A model generated the notes under the pieces. It was not told where the DNA came from, searched no databases, and saw only the letters and a list, made by a program, of their open reading frames with translations. From Ignavibacteria bacterium (GTDB lineage Bacteria > Bacteroidota > Ignavibacteria > Tepidaquicellales > OLB5), in NCBI GenBank assembly GCA_017303675.1, contig JAFLBX010000002.1:496001-560000 (forward strand): DNA of 64,000 nucleotides, given 5' to 3'. Below are positions 36,737-44,264 of this stretch, one piece after another (position 1 is the first letter of the stretch; each line of letters starts with the position of its first letter). The translations under genes and the position numbers were made by a program.

Positions 36737-37081
36737 ATGAAATTTGAATTTTCACCATATATAGCTATCCAGGTTCAGGATAACGCAAAGGCTGTTGATT
36801 TTTATAAACGGGTTCTGGGTATGGAATTTGTTGATGAACGCGGCACCGATACATATTTGAACAAAGACGGGATAAATTTTGTAATTGAAGATAATTCCGA
36901 AGGCGCAGGTTCTGCGTTCTTTGAATTCAAGACCGATAACCTGGCCGAAGCAAAGCAGGCTTTGCTTGCCGAAGGCTGTGAGATCACCGCTGAATACAAC
37001 GAGCACTCAATAATGTTCAGCGATCCTTTCGGTATGAATTTCCATGTATGGGAAGAAGGCGCATTTCCGGATAACCCGTAA
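36737..37081 (+). CDS. VOC (glyoxalase/bleomycin-resistance) family protein
   Basis: 114 residues from the ATG at 36737, chosen because AGGAGG lies 11 nt upstream; an in-frame TTG at 36698 would add a poorly conserved leader. Paired beta-alpha-beta-beta-beta units are typical of a single VOC domain (YIAIQVQDNAKAVDFYKRVLGMEFVDERG ... FSDPFGMNFHVWEE). The HVWE end supplies a potential metal-ligand glutamate. Reaction unknown; members include lyases, dioxygenases and binding proteins. Confidence 0.78.
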   Translation: MKFEFSPYIAIQVQDNAKAVDFYKRVLGMEFVDERGTDTYLNKDGINFVIEDNSEGAGSAFFEFKTDNLAEAKQALLAEGCEITAEYNEHSIMFSDPFGMNFHVWEEGAFPDNP

Positions 37082-37164
37082 GCTGGATTTTTAAATCCCC
37101 ATCGTCAATTAATGATGGATACAAAAATAGGTTAAATTGTTACTTTATGAATTTTCAAGATTTA

Positions 37165-37184
37165 GTCCCCCTTTAAAAGGGGGC
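37165..37184. repeat. C5/G5 hairpin repeat
   Basis: CCCCCTTT / AAAGGGGG hairpin with a 1-nt loop, similar in style to the CCCCCT/AGGGGG hairpins that flank the DUF559 gene. Confidence 0.55.
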
Positions 37185-37206
37185 TTAGAAGCAGGTATTT
37201 ACCAAA

Positions 37207-37764
37207 CTATTCAAACGAGAATTTAAGACCTGAATGAATTCCGGTATAGATAAACCCTTCATCAAATCCAATTACGTTTAATCTTCCGTTCAGTACCAAT
37301 GAAAATCCTGTAGTAACCGGATAATTAAACCCAGCGCCGATCTGCGGACCCCATAATGTCTCTCTTAAATATGAGCCAGTATAAAGGCCGAATCCAAGAT
37401 CGATGTTGACGTACAATTCTTTCATATTGCCAATGTAAAATCTAGGGCCGGCATTTACTTCAATTAAACTGAATGATCGTTTATTATCGTTGTTTCCCCA
37501 ATAGAAATCTTGTGTACTTGCGTTTTCTTTGGTAATATTTATTCTTGAATTTAGATATACGGCAATTCCTTTACTTCGTGTTTCAAATTCCAATCCAAGA
37601 TTGTAACCGTTGGTTATTCTATTTCCCAATGAACCATGTACTATCAAAGTACCGGCAGTAAAGGCAGATGAATAGATCTGTTTATTCTGAGCAGATATAC
37701 CGGCTGCTAAACATAAAAAAAAAGGAATGTCAGAATTTTCATTTTCTATTTTTATTAGATTCAT
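37207..37764 (-). CDS. Outer-membrane beta-barrel protein, frameshifted at its signal peptide
   Basis: Open frame of 185 residues, rich in alternating hydrophobic strands and aromatic ends (for example GPRFYIGNMKELYVNIDLGFGLYTGSYLRE) and ending in F-E. The frame's own N-terminus is an unlikely leader. An ATG at 37742, which overlaps the upstream stop as ATGA, would give a perfect signal peptide (MKILTFLFFLCLAAGISAQ) if the T9 tract (37715-37723) had ten T. With nine it hits a stop after 11 codons. So the gene is frameshifted, phase-variable or misassembled. Paralog of the gene just upstream. Confidence 0.7.
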   Translation of the reverse strand: MNLIKIENENSDIPFFLCLAAGISAQNKQIYSSAFTAGTLIVHGSLGNRITNGYNLGLEFETRSKGIAVYLNSRINITKENASTQDFYWGNNDNKRSFSLIEVNAGPRFYIGNMKELYVNIDLGFGLYTGSYLRETLWGPQIGAGFNYPVTTGFSLVLNGRLNVIGFDEGFIYTGIHSGLKFSFE

Positions 37765-38296
37765 TCAAGCTATACCTTAATCCAAGATATACTCCTGCAT
37801 AAGTTTCCCATTCCTCTTCCTCAAACACGTTTACCTTCATATTCAGATTTACCGATAATTTTTTGTTAATATTAACATTACCACCAATACCGGGCTGCAC
37901 GCCCCAGGGAATCTTATGTAAATAATTACCTGTATAAATACTGAATGCAAGATCCACATTCGCGCTGAGTGGTTTTGAATTGCCTAAATACCACCTGCCA
38001 CCGGCAGAAATTTCACCGATTGTGTATGTCCACTTTCCTAACATAGGCATACCATATGGATCGAAATACCACCGGTAACCTTTAACCTGGTTAACTCTTC
38101 CTGAGGTGAAAAAAGCAAAATTTTCTTTTCGGGTTTCTAGATCAATTCCGGCATTATATCCTGTATTAAATCTATAAGAAAGTTTTTCTAAAGGAATTAT
38201 TGTACCGCCATTTACTGAAATAGAATATATTCTGTTGGATTGAGTGAATGAAGGTATTGTTAAAGTAAGTAAAACTAAGGTTATTACGGTTTTCAT
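37739..38296 (-). CDS. Outer-membrane beta-barrel protein
   Basis: 185 residues: signal peptide to about SFTQ, then barrel-like strands (NFAFFTSGRVNQV, GEISAGGRWYLGNSKPLSANVDLAFSIYTGNYLHK, KLSVNLNMKVNVFEEE, YAGVYLGLRYSL). It shares length and block order with the downstream gene, so the two are tandem paralogs; its stop overlaps the downstream ATG as ATGA. Predicted outer-membrane location; no partner or substrate is identifiable. Confidence 0.72.
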   Translation of the reverse strand: MKTVITLVLLTLTIPSFTQSNRIYSISVNGGTIIPLEKLSYRFNTGYNAGIDLETRKENFAFFTSGRVNQVKGYRWYFDPYGMPMLGKWTYTIGEISAGGRWYLGNSKPLSANVDLAFSIYTGNYLHKIPWGVQPGIGGNVNINKKLSVNLNMKVNVFEEEEWETYAGVYLGLRYSLNESNKNRK

Positions 38297-38351
38297 TGTT
38301 TTAGGGAAAATTTTTTGTAAAATGTGATTTATTCCTTAACAATCTTTGCTT

Positions 38352-38771
38352 TTATCTCCCCCTAACAGGGGGAGATAAAGAGGGGGTCTTTTTTAGAATT
38401 AACATACTTTCCACTTGCATCGAAATTGCTTTAACTACCCCATCAATGTTATTGTAAATATCATCATTTCGAATTCTAAGAAACGTAAGTCCCAAGCTTT
38501 CCAATTCACTTTGCCGATATCTATCGTATTCAATTTCTTCATCAGTAAAGTGAGTAGGTCCGTCAACTTCAATTATTAGTAATAACTCGGTTGAATAGAA
38601 GTCAACAATATACTCTTTTATACTAAATTGCCGTCTGAATCTAACCCCAAGAATTTGTTTTCTTCTGATACAATTCCATAATATAACTTCAGCGTGTGTC
38701 ATGTTATTACGCAATTTTCTCCTGCGTTCTTCCATGAATTTTACGTTATATTTCAGATTAAATCTATTCAT
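38352..38771 (-). CDS. DUF559 / Vsr-like nuclease-fold protein
   Basis: 139 residues. The DUF559 core is visible: LRNNMTHAEVILWNCIRRKQILGVRFRRQFSIKEYIVDFY, then LLIIEVDGPTHF with acidic residues of the restriction-endonuclease-like fold and LGLTFLRIRNDDIYNN. DUF559 proteins resemble very-short-patch-repair endonucleases but have no established role. The gene is bracketed by inverted repeats of about 35 nt; its C-terminal TPSLSPPVRGR is encoded by the left repeat. This suggests an inserted unit. It separates peptidase T from the barrel genes. Confidence 0.8.
   Translation of the reverse strand: MNRFNLKYNVKFMEERRRKLRNNMTHAEVILWNCIRRKQILGVRFRRQFSIKEYIVDFYSTELLLIIEVDGPTHFTDEEIEYDRYRQSELESLGLTFLRIRNDDIYNNIDGVVKAISMQVESMLILKKTPSLSPPVRGR
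38354..38390. repeat. Left inverted repeat flanking DUF559 gene
   Basis: A hairpin CCCCCT-aac-AGGGGG followed by a spacer and GGGGGTCTT. It matches the right repeat (38779-38814) in inverse orientation with few differences. Confidence 0.72.
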
Positions 38772-38778
38772 TGGGTAT

Positions 38779-38814
38779 AAGACCCCCTTGTGTTCCCCCT
38801 GTCAGGGGGAAATG
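38779..38814. repeat. Right inverted repeat flanking DUF559 gene
   Basis: AAGACCCCC, a spacer, then hairpin CCCCCT-gtc-AGGGGG, the inverse of the left repeat. It also supplies the stop codon of the peptidase T gene. Confidence 0.72.
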
Positions 38815-40070
38815 GAATTTGGTTTAGCCTTCTCCTCCCATATCATGCACAAATGCACGATTGTTTCCACTGCTTTCTGCATATCCTGCACGCTGCACCA
38901 CTCCTGTTTGCTGTGAATGCCATGCTCACCTGCAAAAACATTCGGACACGGCAGCCCCATAAACGAGAGCTTCGAGCCATCCGTTCCGCCGCGAACTGAC
39001 TTCTTGAACGGGGTTAATCCCGCCCGTTTAACAGCCTCAAATGCATACTCAGTCACAAAAGGCACGTTTTTTAAAACCTCATTCATATTGCGGTAAGATT
39101 CTTCAATTATAAACTCATAACTACTATTAGGAAAAGCAGTTAATACTTTATCTGTAATGTTTTTTAGAATATTTTCTTTATCAGCAAGGCCCGCTGTTAC
39201 AAAATCACGTATGATAAATTTTACCTCTGTGTATTCAGCGCCGCCTTTTACTGAAACAGGGTGAATAAATCCTTCGAGACCTTTAGTAGTTTCAGGTGAA
39301 AGTGTATCCTTGGGCAATGCCGCGATTATATCGCTCGCAATTTTAATTGCGTTTTCCATCTTGCCGTAAGCTGAGCCGGGGTGTGTTATTACCCCGTTTA
39401 TTTTTATTGTAACGGAATCAGCCGAAAACGTCTCATCTTCAACGCAGCCCGCCTTATCGCCATCCATAGTATACCCATAATCAGCGGCAAGTTTAGCCAT
39501 ATCAAGCTTTTCCACTCCCCTGCCAACCTCTTCATCGGGCGTGAATAGAATGCGAATTTTGCCGTGCTTAATTTCAGGGTGGGTCAACAGATAATTCGCC
39601 GCATCCATAATTTCTGCAACACCTGCTTTATTATCAGCCCCAAGCAGCGTTGTGCCGTCACTTGTGATTATATCATTACCTATCTGGTTCTTAAGTTCAG
39701 CGTGCACTTCAGGTGTTAAAACCTGCGTTTTATCACCGGGGAGCGTTATATTGCCTCCCCGGTAATTATTGTGAACTATAGGCTTAACATTTTCACCGCT
39801 TAAATCAGGTGAAGTATCCATATGCGAACAAAAGCATATCACAGGGACTTTCTTATCAGTATTGCTTTCTATTGTGCCGAAAACATATCCATACTCATCC
39901 ATGTTGGCATCTTTTATACCCATTTCAAGCAGTTCAGCAACCAGGATCTTCGCAAGATCCTTTTGCTTTTCGGTAGAAGGGTAAGTTACGGAATTCGGGT
40001 CTGACTGTGTATCAACCTGAACGTACTTTAAGAATCTATCAACACATGTAAATTTATAATCCTTGAACAT
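38802..40070 (-). CDS. pepT: Peptidase T (tripeptide aminopeptidase)
   Basis: 422 residues, M20 family, slightly longer than the usual 408-410. Metal-site motifs are CSHMDTSPD (H83, D85), LLGADNKAG (bridging aspartate), TPDEEVGRG (catalytic glutamates) and a C-terminal GEHGIHSKQEWCSV histidine. It removes N-terminal residues from tripeptides using two zinc ions. The last residues (KAKPNSISP) run into the right inverted repeat, which provides the stop codon, so the natural C-terminus may have been altered by the repeat. Confidence 0.92.
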   Translation of the reverse strand: MFKDYKFTCVDRFLKYVQVDTQSDPNSVTYPSTEKQKDLAKILVAELLEMGIKDANMDEYGYVFGTIESNTDKKVPVICFCSHMDTSPDLSGENVKPIVHNNYRGGNITLPGDKTQVLTPEVHAELKNQIGNDIITSDGTTLLGADNKAGVAEIMDAANYLLTHPEIKHGKIRILFTPDEEVGRGVEKLDMAKLAADYGYTMDGDKAGCVEDETFSADSVTIKINGVITHPGSAYGKMENAIKIASDIIAALPKDTLSPETTKGLEGFIHPVSVKGGAEYTEVKFIIRDFVTAGLADKENILKNITDKVLTAFPNSSYEFIIEESYRNMNEVLKNVPFVTEYAFEAVKRAGLTPFKKSVRGGTDGSKLSFMGLPCPNVFAGEHGIHSKQEWCSVQDMQKAVETIVHLCMIWEEKAKPNSISP

Positions 40071-40076
40071 AATTTT

Positions 40077-40988
40077 TTATTTTACCAGTATCATTGATTT
40101 TGTTTGGGTGAATTCACCTGCTGTTAATTTGTAGAAATACACTCCGCTTGTCAGACTCATTGTATTATAATCAATTTCATATTTACCCGGTTTCAAAAAT
40201 CTATTTACCAAAATATTAATTTCTTCTCCTAATATGTTATAAACAGTAAGTTTAGTATAATCTGATTTTATAATTTGAAATTGAATTTTAGTTGAAGAAT
40301 TAAATGGATTTGGAAAATTATTTAATAACAAGTAAGATTTGGGAACGGTATTAGAAATGGTTGTTATTCCTATTAATGAAGTATCACCATAAAGCACACC
40401 GTTTATTATTGCTCCTCTTAAAGTTTGAGTAGAATGAATAGTATTGTTTCGCCCTGAAACACTACTATTGAAAATGAGACCTAAATTTTTTAAAAAATGC
40501 CAATTTCTGATATAAATAGCCCACCCAATATTAGTAATGTTATACATTTTAATCTTAGATGTAATTCCGAATAAAGTAGTATCCTGTAATAATACGCACG
40601 AATAACTGTTTATAGTACATTGATCTCTGATAGTATCTCCGGGAATAGCATTAAATTTGTACAAATTAACTTCATTTTCACAATTCAAAAATGACGAATC
40701 GTATTTTACTAAGTAACCTGTAAGTTTATTGAAACGTATCCATATAGTATCATAACCCTCCCAATATTTTTCACATTTAAAATATTTTTTCCCTGCGATA
40801 TACTTTTCCTCTGTAATTGACATAATAAAATGGCCATAAACTGTCGGGAAACCACCACTTGTAACAGTATTATAAAACCATTTATTGCCAACGGTTAACG
40901 GTAGATATAAACTATCATCTGTTTGTGATTTTAGTTTTACAGGTAAACTCAAGATTAAAAGAATTATGAAGCTAAAAAGTATTTTCAT
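40077..40988 (-). CDS. T9SS secreted protein with variant sorting motif
   Basis: 303 residues: signal peptide to about LKSQ, a middle domain opening LYLPLTVGNKWFYNTVTSGG (similar to the protein at 29.4-30.4 kb), then a C-terminal sorting domain whose opening is LLNNFPNPFNSST instead of the usual NYPNPFNP, ending SSGVYFYKL-type (here TSGVYFYKL) and MILVK. Next gene in the same direction after a BNR protein (14-nt gap). Likely exported by T9SS; function unknown. Confidence 0.75.
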   Translation of the reverse strand: MKILFSFIILLILSLPVKLKSQTDDSLYLPLTVGNKWFYNTVTSGGFPTVYGHFIMSITEEKYIAGKKYFKCEKYWEGYDTIWIRFNKLTGYLVKYDSSFLNCENEVNLYKFNAIPGDTIRDQCTINSYSCVLLQDTTLFGITSKIKMYNITNIGWAIYIRNWHFLKNLGLIFNSSVSGRNNTIHSTQTLRGAIINGVLYGDTSLIGITTISNTVPKSYLLLNNFPNPFNSSTKIQFQIIKSDYTKLTVYNILGEEINILVNRFLKPGKYEIDYNTMSLTSGVYFYKLTAGEFTQTKSMILVK

Positions 40989-41002
40989 TTGATATGAGAA
41001 TT

Positions 41003-42694
41003 TTATTTAACTAAAATCATTGATCTTGTTTGTGAAAATTCACCCGCAGTGAGTTTATAAAAATACACACCGCTTGCCAAAGCGCCGGCATTGAAATTTA
41101 TTGAATGCTCCCCTGCCGGGTACCTGCCGCTGGCAATAGTTTTTATCAATGTACCAATTGAGGAATATATCTCTATTTTAAGCTGTGATGCATTCGGCAG
41201 GCTGAAAGAAATACGAGTATTCGGGTTGAACGGATTGGGGTAATTCTGCATCAGGCTGAACTCAGCCGGCATATTACCACTGTTTCCGCTTACCGGAAGC
41301 AGCTCATCAATTTCGGATGTGAATATTTCCTGGTTAAATCCGCCGGCGCGCTCATCAGTCCATACAGGAACAAGACGCTTGCCTGCATAATCCAGGTCAA
41401 TATAATCACCAAATCTTACATTGCTGCCGGGTATAAGCGTTGGAGAAGGTTCCGTACTTAATAATTCATTGGTAAATGTTACACCGCCATCATAAGACCT
41501 GGCAATATATGCTTCGACAATTGTGTTATCTGCAGTATTCCTGGAATCCATGAACAGCACAGCAATATTGCCCTGGTTATTAACAGCAATGGTTGGCCAG
41601 TACTGAATTTTACCGTTACCTACAGGATCGTTGTTTATCCTTAAAGGGCTTGACCAGTTTGTTCCGCCGTTAGTGCTCTTTACAAGAAAAATATCACAAT
41701 CACCATTGCGGTTATCAGCAAATGCTATATATATCCAGCCCCCTCTTGGACCTGTACTGTTATCACTGGCTATGGTTGGGAAAGTATTCACATCATTGGG
41801 TAAGCCGAAGGGAAAAGTTCCTGTAGTTATTATCTGGTCAGTGCCGAAATTATCTCCGCCGTTTACGGACTTGTCAAAAGTAACTTCAGCATCAGAGCTG
41901 AAACCCAGCCAAACTACATTTACCTGTCCGTCACGGCTTATACAAATATCTGAACCCTGCACTCCGCCGGTAGCATCGCTTACATTGCTGGGTGTGCTCC
42001 AGTTTACGCCAGCATTGGTTGATTTTGTTACCTTAATTCCGCCAAGTGAAAAGCTTGTCCAGCTAATATACAGAGTGTTTAAGAACGGGCTGATATCACT
42101 CAGATCTGTGGTAATCCATTCCTTATCTTCAGTTCCTGTTTGTGAACATATAAATGCCTGCGGAAAGGTCTGCCCGCCATTGGTTGATTTATAAACTGCT
42201 AATGTCAGGTTACCGCCTGAGAGTCCCTGGATTGCAACAACGGCAATATAGAAATTTCCGGCTGTATCAACAGTAACAACAGGGTCGCTGTTTCTTGTAA
42301 GACCGCCCGGAAGCAGAGTTGAATCGAGTATTCGGGAAACTGACCATGTAAGCCCGCCATTGGATGAATAGCTGTAGCCAACCCTGCGGTTGGCTGCGGG
42401 ATCTATACCATACCTGAAATCACGCCATGCGGCAACAACCTTGTTGGTATCTTTTCGGCTGATCCTTACCGAGGGTTCATTCTGCGGAGCTGAATTCTGT
42501 GATATGTTAATATTAAAGAATTCAAGCGGGTCCGGCTTCATATTTACCGGTCCGGGTGTATTATAAACCTTCCCGGGGATATCAAGTGCCAGCGGGTAGT
42601 TCAGTCTTTCCCTGGCAGTCATTTGAGAAAGTGGATCTTTGGTCATTGAGAGCATTAATAAAAAAAACAGGGCTAAGAGAGTGGTGTTTTTCAT
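41003..42694 (-). CDS. BNR/sialidase-fold T9SS secreted protein
   Basis: 563 residues: signal peptide (residues 4-24), a propeller region with Asp-box motifs (SSNGGLTWS, STNGGQTFP, STNAGVNWS, SVNGGDNFG, STNGGTNWS, SYDGGVTFT) and a T9SS tail opening LMQNYPNPFNPNT. Similar in plan to the protein at 16.8-18.5 kb, including the shared VWTDERAGG-like versus IWFDDKSGI block near the end of the propeller. A complete sialidase active site was not traced, so the name reflects fold only. Confidence 0.83.
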   Translation of the reverse strand: MKNTTLLALFFLLMLSMTKDPLSQMTARERLNYPLALDIPGKVYNTPGPVNMKPDPLEFFNINISQNSAPQNEPSVRISRKDTNKVVAAWRDFRYGIDPAANRRVGYSYSSNGGLTWSVSRILDSTLLPGGLTRNSDPVVTVDTAGNFYIAVVAIQGLSGGNLTLAVYKSTNGGQTFPQAFICSQTGTEDKEWITTDLSDISPFLNTLYISWTSFSLGGIKVTKSTNAGVNWSTPSNVSDATGGVQGSDICISRDGQVNVVWLGFSSDAEVTFDKSVNGGDNFGTDQIITTGTFPFGLPNDVNTFPTIASDNSTGPRGGWIYIAFADNRNGDCDIFLVKSTNGGTNWSSPLRINNDPVGNGKIQYWPTIAVNNQGNIAVLFMDSRNTADNTIVEAYIARSYDGGVTFTNELLSTEPSPTLIPGSNVRFGDYIDLDYAGKRLVPVWTDERAGGFNQEIFTSEIDELLPVSGNSGNMPAEFSLMQNYPNPFNPNTRISFSLPNASQLKIEIYSSIGTLIKTIASGRYPAGEHSINFNAGALASGVYFYKLTAGEFSQTRSMILVK

Positions 42695-42709
42695 TTGTGA
42701 TATGATTAT

Positions 42710-42934
42710 TTATTGTATGATATCTGAATTATACCTGTATTTTTCGATAATATCTTCATCGGTCGATGAAGCTATGATTTCGCCGCAGTTCTGGCACTGG
42801 AAAACAACTTCAGTTGGCTTTGCGCTGTAACCCATTGAAAGCCAGAAGTAGCCTTTTTTGTTATACTTTGTTTTTGGGATTATCATAGGGTCGCCAACAG
42901 AAAAGCCGCATTTACATTTTTTACCTGTATTCAT
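42710..42934 (-). CDS. Small zinc-ribbon-like protein
   Basis: 74 residues with two cysteine pairs, CKCG near residue 7 and CQNCG near residue 47, spaced as in a zinc ribbon. The middle (GYFWLSMGYSAKPTEVVFQ) is aromatic. No signal peptide. No family could be named. Follows the antiporter gene in the same direction. Confidence 0.6.
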   Translation of the reverse strand: MNTGKKCKCGFSVGDPMIIPKTKYNKKGYFWLSMGYSAKPTEVVFQCQNCGEIIASSTDEDIIEKYRYNSDIIQ

Positions 42935-42976
42935 TTACAAATATAAAGGTATTAAAAAATCTGAACAAGTGAATAT

Positions 42977-44236
42977 TTACTTAATAAATATCCACCAAAT
43001 CAGCAAATATATCGGTATTAGGACGGGAATTGAGAACATATACATATATTTAAAGAAACCGGGTGTTTCTACATCCTGGTTATCGGCTATAGATTTTACC
43101 ATAAAGTTGGGTCCGTTGCCTATATAGGTCATTGCGCCGAAAAATACAGCTGAAATTGAAATCGCAACAACATGCGCTTCGTGTTCCGCAATAAAAGCAA
43201 GTACATTCTGCACACTGTTCACATCGAGGCCGTAAATACCCATAGCGGCAGTAAGGAAAGTTAAATAAGTCGGGGCATTATCAAGAAATCCGGATAAGAT
43301 CCCTGTGAACCAGTAGTATTGCGATGGAGATGTAACACCAAGGTCTGTGGAATGAATTCTCAACAGTTCAAGCGCCGGGGTCATTGTAATAAATATACCA
43401 ATAAAAAGCCATGCAACTTCTTTTATAGGATGGAAATTGAACTGGTTCTTTTTATGGATCTCTTTTTTTGTAAGCTTATATGAAAGAAAGGCAGTCAGTA
43501 ACATAATTCCTTCTCTTAGGAAAAGAGGACTTGTTATAAAAACAGAGCCTATTACCACAGCAAGGAAAATAAAATTTATTCCTCCTGTTATTTTTATTTT
43601 TTCTTTTGCTTTCCTTTCAATTTCTTCCACTTCATCAGGGGCTTTTTTAAAATTTATAGTATCAATTATATAAAATATAATAAGCAGTATAACAATAGCC
43701 AGCAGCCATTTAAAGAATACTTTATCAAATATCCAGAAGAACGGAATACCTTTTAAAAACCCGAGGAAAAGCGGCGGATCGCCGATTGGAGTTAAAGCGC
43801 CGCCGACATTTGACACAATAAAAATAAAAAATACTATATGAAAATTGGTAATTCTGACTTTATTGGTTTTAATATAAGGCCTTATAAGCAGCATGGAAGC
43901 ACCGGTTGTGCCGATAATATTCGCAAGAACCCCGCCTATTGCAAGCAGCACAGTATTCCTGAATGGTGTTGCAAGCCCTTTTATCTCAATTAATATTCCC
44001 CCTGAAACAATATACAATGCAGTTAGAAGCGAAATGAACATTACATATTCTTCCAGTGAGTGCATCAGGCTCCACCCCTTGGTGATTATGATGTAATATA
44101 CAGCGGTAATAAAGCCGAGTCCGACTGATACAATATGATAATTATCATGCCAGAACTTAGGGGCAATAAAAGGCATCACTGCAATGGAAAGCAGTAAAAA
44201 TACAAAGGGAAGAACGCTAAGTATGTTAGGTTCCAT
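42977..44236 (-). CDS. NhaD-like sodium:proton antiporter
   Basis: 419 residues with about 12 transmembrane segments of the ion transporter superfamily. Diagnostic blocks are NIIGTTGASMLLIRPYI, SNVGGALTPIGDPPLFLGFLKG and, in the second half, LDNAPTYLTF and GAMTYIGNGPNFMVKSIA, the paired half-helix motifs of NhaD/ArsB-type carriers. Expected to exchange Na+ for H+. It lies between nuoM and the small zinc-ribbon gene, a setting that would suit ion homeostasis around complex I, although no operon is proven. Confidence 0.8.
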   Translation of the reverse strand: MEPNILSVLPFVFLLLSIAVMPFIAPKFWHDNYHIVSVGLGFITAVYYIIITKGWSLMHSLEEYVMFISLLTALYIVSGGILIEIKGLATPFRNTVLLAIGGVLANIIGTTGASMLLIRPYIKTNKVRITNFHIVFFIFIVSNVGGALTPIGDPPLFLGFLKGIPFFWIFDKVFFKWLLAIVILLIIFYIIDTINFKKAPDEVEEIERKAKEKIKITGGINFIFLAVVIGSVFITSPLFLREGIMLLTAFLSYKLTKKEIHKKNQFNFHPIKEVAWLFIGIFITMTPALELLRIHSTDLGVTSPSQYYWFTGILSGFLDNAPTYLTFLTAAMGIYGLDVNSVQNVLAFIAEHEAHVVAISISAVFFGAMTYIGNGPNFMVKSIADNQDVETPGFFKYMYMFSIPVLIPIYLLIWWIFIK

Positions 44237-44264
44237 TAATAAATCAGCTAGTTCTAAATTAATG

